Assembly: GCA_009839635.1 (NCBI GenBank)
Contig: VXPJ01000090.1
Coordinates: 1 to 10,828, forward strand
Direction of reading: 5' to 3'
Source of the DNA: Pseudomonadota bacterium
Lineage (GTDB): Bacteria; Pseudomonadota; Gammaproteobacteria; UBA4575
DNA length: 10,828 bases
A program made the position numbers and the translations under genes. Positions 6,061 to 10,828 of the stretch are shown here, in pieces (within the stretch, counting starts at the first letter, position 1; each line of letters begins with the position of its first letter). The notes beneath the pieces were generated by a model. The model was not told the DNA's origin, ran no database searches, and saw nothing but the letters and a program-made list of their open reading frames with translations.

Positions 6061-7578
6061 TTAGTGCTTCGCAGATCGCAGGGTATACCATCGATGCAGG
6101 CAGATTATAAGGAAAATACCTGACAGGATCGCGATAATTGCCGAATCACCCCAGCGCGAATACGGGGTCAGCCCGGTATGGGGCCGGATTTTTGCGCGCA
6201 CGACCTCTTCTCGAAACTGAGCAGACTGCTTGACGATGGCGCCACCGGGATCGATCACGGCCGAGATCCCCGTGCTGGTTGCACGAAGCAGGTACCGGCC
6301 TGTTTCGATCGCCCTGGAACGTGCGATTTCCAGGTGCTGGTGGGGTGCGAGGGAGTCTCCGAACCAGGCATCGTTACTGACATTGATCAAAAACCTGGCC
6401 TCCGGCATGGCTTCGATCACTTCATCTCCATACACGACTTCATAGCAGATGGAGGCGCCCGCAAAATGCCCTTTCAGCCTGACCAGCGGGCGTCCTGCAC
6501 CACTGCTCATGTCCGACATCGGAAGAACGATATAGTCCGCCAGAAACGATGCGATATTTCGCAATGGAATATATTCACCAAAGGGCACGAGGTGGCGCTT
6601 CGCATAGAAGCTTTGCTCCTCCCCCAGGGTCATGACCGAGTTATAGACCCTGCCGCTGTCCGGATCGTGCGTGAACAGCCCGACCAGGAAGTCGACATCG
6701 CCCGCAGCAGCAATCTTTTCCAGTTCGGGAATGAAGGTGTCCTTCACCGTCGCATAGTAGGCCGGGATGGCAGTTTCCGGCCAGATGATGATGTCGGCAT
6801 CCTGGTGTGCTTCGCTGAGCTGTAGATACTTGCCCAGGATATGGCGCTTCTGGGCACGATCCCACTTGAGCTCCTGGGGGATGTTCGCCTGGATCAGGGC
6901 AACACTGAGTGACTCTTGCTGCGGGGTGGTCCACTTGACCTGGCCTGCGAGCAAAAGCGCTGCTGCGATCGGCACCAGGCTGGCTGCGCCAATGAGCCTG
7001 TGACGGGTTGATCCGAGCACCAGGACTGTCACAAGGCAGCTGATCAGCAGGGCCACCCAGCTGGCGCCAAGGCTGCCTAGCAGGGGCAGGATGCCCTGCA
7101 GTGGGCTCGAGTGATGCGCGTGTCCGATCAGCAGCCAGGGAAAGCCCGTGAAAATCCAGCCACGCACCCATTCGAACAACACCCAGAGGGTAGCAAACGC
7201 AAGTGCGCCCCGGGGATCGGCCGCACGATCACAGCGCAGCCACGAGTACAGGGCCGCGGTCAGTGCCGGAAACAGTGCGAGCGCCAGCACCAGCAGTGCT
7301 ACCAGCACGGCACTCAGCAGAACCGGGGCATGGCCAAATTCGTGAATGCTGTTGTACGTCCAGGAGACCCCGAAACCGAAATAGAACAGCCCGAAAACAT
7401 AACCAAGGGAAAACGCATCCCTGCCGGTGCGGCCCAGGACGAATGCATACAGGATGGCAGGACAGACGAGCGTCAGTCCCCACCACGAGAACGGTGCAAA
7501 GCCGCACACCAGCAAGGCCCCGGCGAGCGCCATGATCAGCATCACGACTGGACGTGGAAGTGCGGGCATGTCTATCAT
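6061..7578 (-). CDS. lnt: Apolipoprotein N-acyltransferase
   Basis: A 505-residue inner-membrane enzyme that adds the third acyl chain to the N-terminal cysteine of lipoproteins, the last step of lipoprotein maturation. About six hydrophobic segments occupy residues 10-215 (clear ones near 10-30, 33-50, 57-75, 86-112, 160-190 and 195-212). A nitrilase-like periplasmic domain follows (about 223-465) with the catalytic triad in the expected order: E268 in IIWPETAIP, K327 in FYAKRHLVPFGEYIPL, and C378 in GASICYEVVY. SNDAWFGDSLAPHQHLEIARSRAIETGRYLLRA (401-433) is also typical, and a final hydrophobic helix spans about 478-495. Length agrees with E. coli (512). A GGGAG at 7588-7592, nine bases before the ATG, supports the start at 7578 over the nearby in-frame ATG codons. 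It follows corC by 49 bases, the standard order. LptE in the same cluster is one of its expected substrates. Confidence 0.97.
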   Translation of the reverse strand: MIDMPALPRPVVMLIMALAGALLVCGFAPFSWWGLTLVCPAILYAFVLGRTGRDAFSLGYVFGLFYFGFGVSWTYNSIHEFGHAPVLLSAVLVALLVLALALFPALTAALYSWLRCDRAADPRGALAFATLWVLFEWVRGWIFTGFPWLLIGHAHHSSPLQGILPLLGSLGASWVALLISCLVTVLVLGSTRHRLIGAASLVPIAAALLLAGQVKWTTPQQESLSVALIQANIPQELKWDRAQKRHILGKYLQLSEAHQDADIIIWPETAIPAYYATVKDTFIPELEKIAAAGDVDFLVGLFTHDPDSGRVYNSVMTLGEEQSFYAKRHLVPFGEYIPLRNIASFLADYIVLPMSDMSSGAGRPLVRLKGHFAGASICYEVVYGDEVIEAMPEARFLINVSNDAWFGDSLAPHQHLEIARSRAIETGRYLLRATSTGISAVIDPGGAIVKQSAQFREEVVRAKIRPHTGLTPYSRWGDSAIIAILSGIFLIICLHRWYTLRSAKH

Positions 7579-7587
7579 GGAACTCTG

Positions 7588-7592
7588 CTCCC
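7588..7592 (-). promoter_or_regulatory. Ribosome binding site of lnt
   Basis: On the minus strand GGGAG lies nine bases before the ATG at 7578. It is among the clearest Shine-Dalgarno sequences in the window and selects this ATG over the ones three and twelve codons downstream. Confidence 0.55.
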
Positions 7593-7627
7593 GGTCCTAC
7601 CAGTCAGAAAGGCGTGTGCCGGTGGGG

Positions 7628-8476
7628 TCAGGTTCGCTCGGGGCCGTCCGAGACATTGAGGAGATGAAGCCTTCTACGGTCAGAACGCAGAACTTCCACG
7701 GTAAAGCGATCAAATTTGATCTTCTCACCTTTTTTGGGCAGGTGACCAAACTTGCTCAAGACCAGACCTCCGAACGTCTCAAAATCCGTGTCGCTGTACT
7801 GGGTAGCAAAAAATTCGTTGAATTCCTCGATCGGCGTCAGGGCCTTCACTCCGTACTGCCCCTTCGAGTGTTCAACAATGTAGCTGTCTTCGGCTGCATC
7901 ATGTTCATCCGTGATATCGCCGACGATTTGCTCCAGCACATCCTCGATCGTCACCAGTCCCGACACCCCGCTGTACTCGTCCACGACGATTGCCATGTGG
8001 TTACGGCCATCCTTGAACTCGTTCAGCAGTGTGTTCACCCGTTTGCTTTCAGGGACCACGACCGCCGGGCGCAATACGTCCTCCAGGCTGAAATCATCCT
8101 GTTTGCCAGCCATGAAGTAGCGCAACAGGTCCTTGGCCAGCAAGATGCCCAGTACCTCGTCACGGCTGTCGCCCACTACCGGGAACCTCGAGTGTGCCGA
8201 GTCGATGATGGTGGGCAGCATATCCTGCAGGCTGCTGCCCTCATTCACTACGACCATATGCGAGCGCGGAACCATGATGTTTTTCACCTGGATTTCCGAC
8301 ACCTGTACGGCACCTTCGATCATCTCGAGTATGTCGCCATCGATGATGCCCTTTGCCCTGGACTGGTGTAACAACTGGATGATCTCTGCACGATCTGCAG
8401 GCGTTTTTTCAAAAAGCATTTTGAAAAAACCGGCGAAATTGAATCGTCTAGGGGTTGTGATGCTCGAGCCTGACAT
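7628..8476 (-). CDS. corC: CorC/YbeX family CBS-domain protein
   Basis: A 282-residue soluble protein of the CorC/YbeX family, historically linked to Mg2+/Co2+ efflux together with CorA; the mechanism is still debated. There is no transmembrane DUF21 domain, which separates it from the CorB-like relatives. Domains in order: a short basic N-terminus; an acidic helix DGDILEMIEGAVQVSE (46-61); VKNIMVPRSHM (64-74) opening the first CBS domain with SAHSRFPVVGD (93-103); the second CBS domain from LRPAVVVPESKRVNTLLNEF to HMAIVVDEYSGVSGLVTIEDVLEQIVGDITDEHD (160-193); and the C-terminal CorC_HlyC domain (about 200-275) with TFGGLVLSKFGHLPKKGE. The closest match in my memory is E. coli CorC (292 residues), which it follows almost throughout. 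Its ATG is six bases after the ybeY stop with no visible Shine-Dalgarno, suggesting translational coupling. A perfect hairpin-forming repeat lies in its 5' coding region (listed separately). Confidence 0.95.
   Translation of the reverse strand: MSGSSITTPRRFNFAGFFKMLFEKTPADRAEIIQLLHQSRAKGIIDGDILEMIEGAVQVSEIQVKNIMVPRSHMVVVNEGSSLQDMLPTIIDSAHSRFPVVGDSRDEVLGILLAKDLLRYFMAGKQDDFSLEDVLRPAVVVPESKRVNTLLNEFKDGRNHMAIVVDEYSGVSGLVTIEDVLEQIVGDITDEHDAAEDSYIVEHSKGQYGVKALTPIEEFNEFFATQYSDTDFETFGGLVLSKFGHLPKKGEKIKFDRFTVEVLRSDRRRLHLLNVSDGPERT
8403..8430. repeat. Perfect 12-bp A/T-rich inverted repeat in the 5' coding region of corC
   Basis: Arms 8403-8414 (GTTTTTTCAAAA) and 8419-8430 (TTTTGAAAAAAC) are exact reverse complements around a four-base loop (AGCA on the plus strand). 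In corC mRNA the stem-loop would occupy nucleotides 47-74 of the coding sequence, covering residues GFFKMLFEKT. The corresponding E. coli segment has a similar GFF...LF pattern, so the protein partly dictates the bases, but a 24-base perfect pairing is not required by it. There is no G/C-rich stem, so it is not a standard intrinsic terminator. It could modulate corC translation or transcript stability, or be chance. Confidence 0.6.
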
Positions 8477-8482
8477 GATGGT

Positions 8483-8926
8483 TCAATAGGGGTTCGGTAT
8501 TCCCAGCTGACTTAATATCGCGGTTTCCAATGCTTCCATTTCCCCGGCCTCGTCATCTTCATCGTGGGCATAGCCCTGAAGATGCAAAATACCATGCACG
8601 AGCAGGTGCGCCCAATGGGCATGCGCATCCTTGCCCTGCCGGGTGGCCTCCTCCGCAACCAGTGGCGCACAAATGACAACATCGCCAAGAAAATGCAGGT
8701 CCACTCCCTTCGGCAGTGAAGCCGGGAAGGACAACACATTCGTGGCCTTGTCCACCTTGCGGTACTGGTGATTCAGCGCCCGTGCCTCTTCCCGGTCAAC
8801 AACGCGCAGACAGGCACTCGCACCGGACTCCGGAGACTGTATCCCGCCTGCCCATCGCCTGAAATCCGACTCGGCAGGTATGCTGTGGTCTCGGGTTGCG
8901 ATCTGTACGTCTAGGTGAATGGCCAC
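8483..8926 (-). CDS. ybeY: Endoribonuclease YbeY (16S rRNA maturation and ribosome quality control)
   Basis: A 147-residue single-domain zinc metalloprotein of the UPF0054 family, acting on 16S rRNA 3'-end maturation and degradation of defective 70S ribosomes. The family motifs are present: HQYRKVDKATNVLSFP (53-68), GDVVIC (81-86), and the metal-binding pattern HGILHLQGYAH with H111, H115 and H121, followed by DEDDEAGEMEALE. One oddity is A120 where nearly all homologues I remember have aspartate (GYDH). Length is usual (about 150). The start is a GTG at 8926: an in-frame TGA lies just upstream, and GTG GCC ATT CAC CTA GAC aligns well with the E. coli opening MSQVILDLQLA. The gap to ybeZ is 16 bases and to corC six, the conserved ybeZ-ybeY-corC arrangement. 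Shine-Dalgarno is poor, so coupling to the upstream gene is likely. Confidence 0.95.
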   Translation of the reverse strand: MAIHLDVQIATRDHSIPAESDFRRWAGGIQSPESGASACLRVVDREEARALNHQYRKVDKATNVLSFPASLPKGVDLHFLGDVVICAPLVAEEATRQGKDAHAHWAHLLVHGILHLQGYAHDEDDEAGEMEALETAILSQLGIPNPY

Positions 8927-8942
8927 GCCCGTGGGAGATCAG

Positions 8943-9905
<963 letters not shown>

Positions 9906-9915
9906 AAGTTTTATT

Positions 9916-9921
9916 TCCTCT
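9916..9921 (-). promoter_or_regulatory. Ribosome binding site deciding the TTG start of ybeZ
   Basis: On the minus strand AGAGGA, overlapping the last two bases of the miaB stop codon, lies ten bases before TTG at 9905. Because no ATG or GTG is available in frame, this purine run is the main support for a TTG start. Confidence 0.6.
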
Positions 9922-10828
9922 ACGACAGGGTTTCATGATAAACGCCCCGCAATGAATTAGGAAATGCGTCCGTGATTCCAAGACGGACGAACTTCCCGAT
10001 GACAGGCTCCGGGGCTGCGAAATTGACGACGCGGTTGTTTTCGGTCCTGCCTGCGAACTCGAGTTCGGATTTCTTCGAATAGCCCTCGACCAGGACCGTC
10101 TGCTCTGTTCCCAGCATGGCTTTCGAGTAGGCCATGGAGGCGGCACTGATGGTGTTCTGCAACGACTGCAGCCTGTGCTTTTTCACCTCCAGGGGAACGT
10201 CATCTTCCAGGGATGCGGCGGGCGTGCCGGGCCTGCGGCTGTAGATGAAGCTGTAGGACTGGTCGAAGCCGATCTCTTCCACGAGCTCCATGGTGCACTC
10301 GAAATCCTGGCCCGTTTCGCCTGGGAAGCCGACAATGAAATCCGATGAAATGCTGATATCCGGCCGGTGCCTGCGCAATTTCTTGATGATCGACTTGTAC
10401 TCCAGTGCCGTGTAGCCGCGCTTCATGGCTGCCAGGATCCTGTCCGAGCCGCTTTGTACCGGCAGATGCACGTGGTTGACCAGCTCCGGAATCTCGGCAT
10501 AGGCGTCGATCAGGTTGTCCGAGAACTCGATCGGGTGGGAACTGGTGTAACGAATTCTCCGGATGCCTTCCAGGCTGCTGACGTAGTAAAGCAGCAGGGA
10601 AAAGTCGACGATATCGCCATGGCGGTCCAGTCCCCTGTAGCCATTTACGTTTTGCCCCAGCAGGGTGACTTCCCGCGCACCCTGGCGCACTAGCATGCGA
10701 ATCTCGTCGAGCACATCCTGCAGCGGGCGGCTGAATTCCTCGCCGCGGGTATAGGGCACGACACAGTAGGTGCAGTACTTGCTGCAGCCTTCCATGATCG
10801 AGACATATGCCACCGGACCCTTGTGTTG
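9920..10828 (-). CDS. miaB: tRNA-2-methylthio-N6-dimethylallyladenosine synthase MiaB, 5'-truncated by window edge
   Basis: The last 302 residues of a radical-SAM methylthiotransferase that converts i6A37 to ms2i6A37 in tRNAs reading U-starting codons. The frame runs off the window edge, beginning QHKGPVAYVSIMEG; the GTG at 10813 is an internal valine, not a start. The radical-SAM cluster motif CSKYCTYC (C15, C19, C22 of the partial protein) follows immediately, then VVPYTRGEEFSRP, LLGQNVNGYRG, RIRYTSSHPIEF, HLPVQSGSDRIL, SSDFIVGFPGET and YSFIYSRRPGTPAA. The C-terminal TRAM domain (about 240-300) includes GRTENNRVVNFAA and NSLRG. The missing N-terminal UPF0004 domain, with three more cluster cysteines, should lie just outside (family length about 440-475). 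The C-terminus is about 26 residues shorter than in E. coli. It heads the miaB-ybeZ-ybeY-corC-lnt order. Confidence 0.97.
   Translation of the reverse strand, partial: QHKGPVAYVSIMEGCSKYCTYCVVPYTRGEEFSRPLQDVLDEIRMLVRQGAREVTLLGQNVNGYRGLDRHGDIVDFSLLLYYVSSLEGIRRIRYTSSHPIEFSDNLIDAYAEIPELVNHVHLPVQSGSDRILAAMKRGYTALEYKSIIKKLRRHRPDISISSDFIVGFPGETGQDFECTMELVEEIGFDQSYSFIYSRRPGTPAASLEDDVPLEVKKHRLQSLQNTISAASMAYSKAMLGTEQTVLVEGYSKKSELEFAGRTENNRVVNFAAPEPVIGKFVRLGITDAFPNSLRGVYHETLS

Noticed and set aside
7708..7721. 14-bp palindrome GATCAAATTTGATC in corC
   Set aside because: A palindrome of this size is expected about once by chance in a window of this length and it encodes ordinary conserved residues (IKFD).
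7427..8371. 314-codon plus-strand frame opposite lnt and corC
   Set aside because: It crosses two intact genes on the other strand and has no family features; explained by base composition.
8403..8430. Possible programmed frameshift (heptamer T TTT TTC in the corC frame)
   Set aside because: The heptamer lies inside the left arm of the hairpin rather than 5-9 bases upstream of it, and the in-frame product is a complete, normal CorC, so there is no need for frameshifting.

Overview
The window reads as a chromosomal housekeeping locus of a gammaproteobacterium (possibly a deep-branching or uncultured one) with moderately high GC. The gene content and order support this: miaB-ybeZ-ybeY-corC(ybeX)-lnt on one side and leuS-lptE-holA on the other are two classic gammaproteobacterial blocks, and every reading frame here translates to a full-length, undamaged family member. 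I cannot name a genus. No tRNA, rRNA, CRISPR array, insertion sequence, prophage gene or att site was seen.

Layout, from high to low coordinate (direction of transcription of the minus strand): miaB (5' end outside the window, 10828-9920), ybeZ/phoH-like (9905-8943, TTG start), ybeY (8926-8483, GTG start), corC (8476-7628), lnt (7578-6061), a bifunctional mannose-1-phosphate guanylyltransferase/mannose-6-phosphate isomerase (6026-4602), leuS (4599-2140), lptE (2135-1638). All eight are co-directional with gaps of 2 to 49 bases and no visible terminator between them, so they look like one long transcription unit. Then one gene lies on the opposite strand: a 3-hydroxyisobutyrate dehydrogenase / tartronate semialdehyde reductase-type oxidoreductase (742-1620), converging on lptE with only 17 bases between the stops. 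Beyond it, holA resumes on the minus strand (622 to 1, C-terminus outside the window).

The genes serve tRNA modification (MiaB), ribosome/rRNA quality control (YbeY, with YbeZ as its usual partner), envelope or ion-related function (CorC), lipoprotein acylation (Lnt), GDP-mannose supply for surface polysaccharide (the guanylyltransferase), leucyl-tRNA formation (LeuS), LPS export to the outer membrane (LptE, itself a lipoprotein and so a substrate of Lnt), and DNA polymerase III clamp loading (HolA).

The two accessory elements are the guanylyltransferase wedged between lnt and leuS, and the oxidoreductase that splits lptE from holA in the opposite orientation. The only sizeable non-coding stretch is 623-741 between the divergent holA and oxidoreductase genes. 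It holds a plausible sigma70 promoter for the oxidoreductase and a 16-bp operator-like palindrome. The most striking unexplained sequence structure is a perfect 12-bp A/T-rich inverted repeat inside the 5' coding part of corC. I see no convincing evidence of an undescribed multi-gene system; the findings are individual oddities in an otherwise conserved region.
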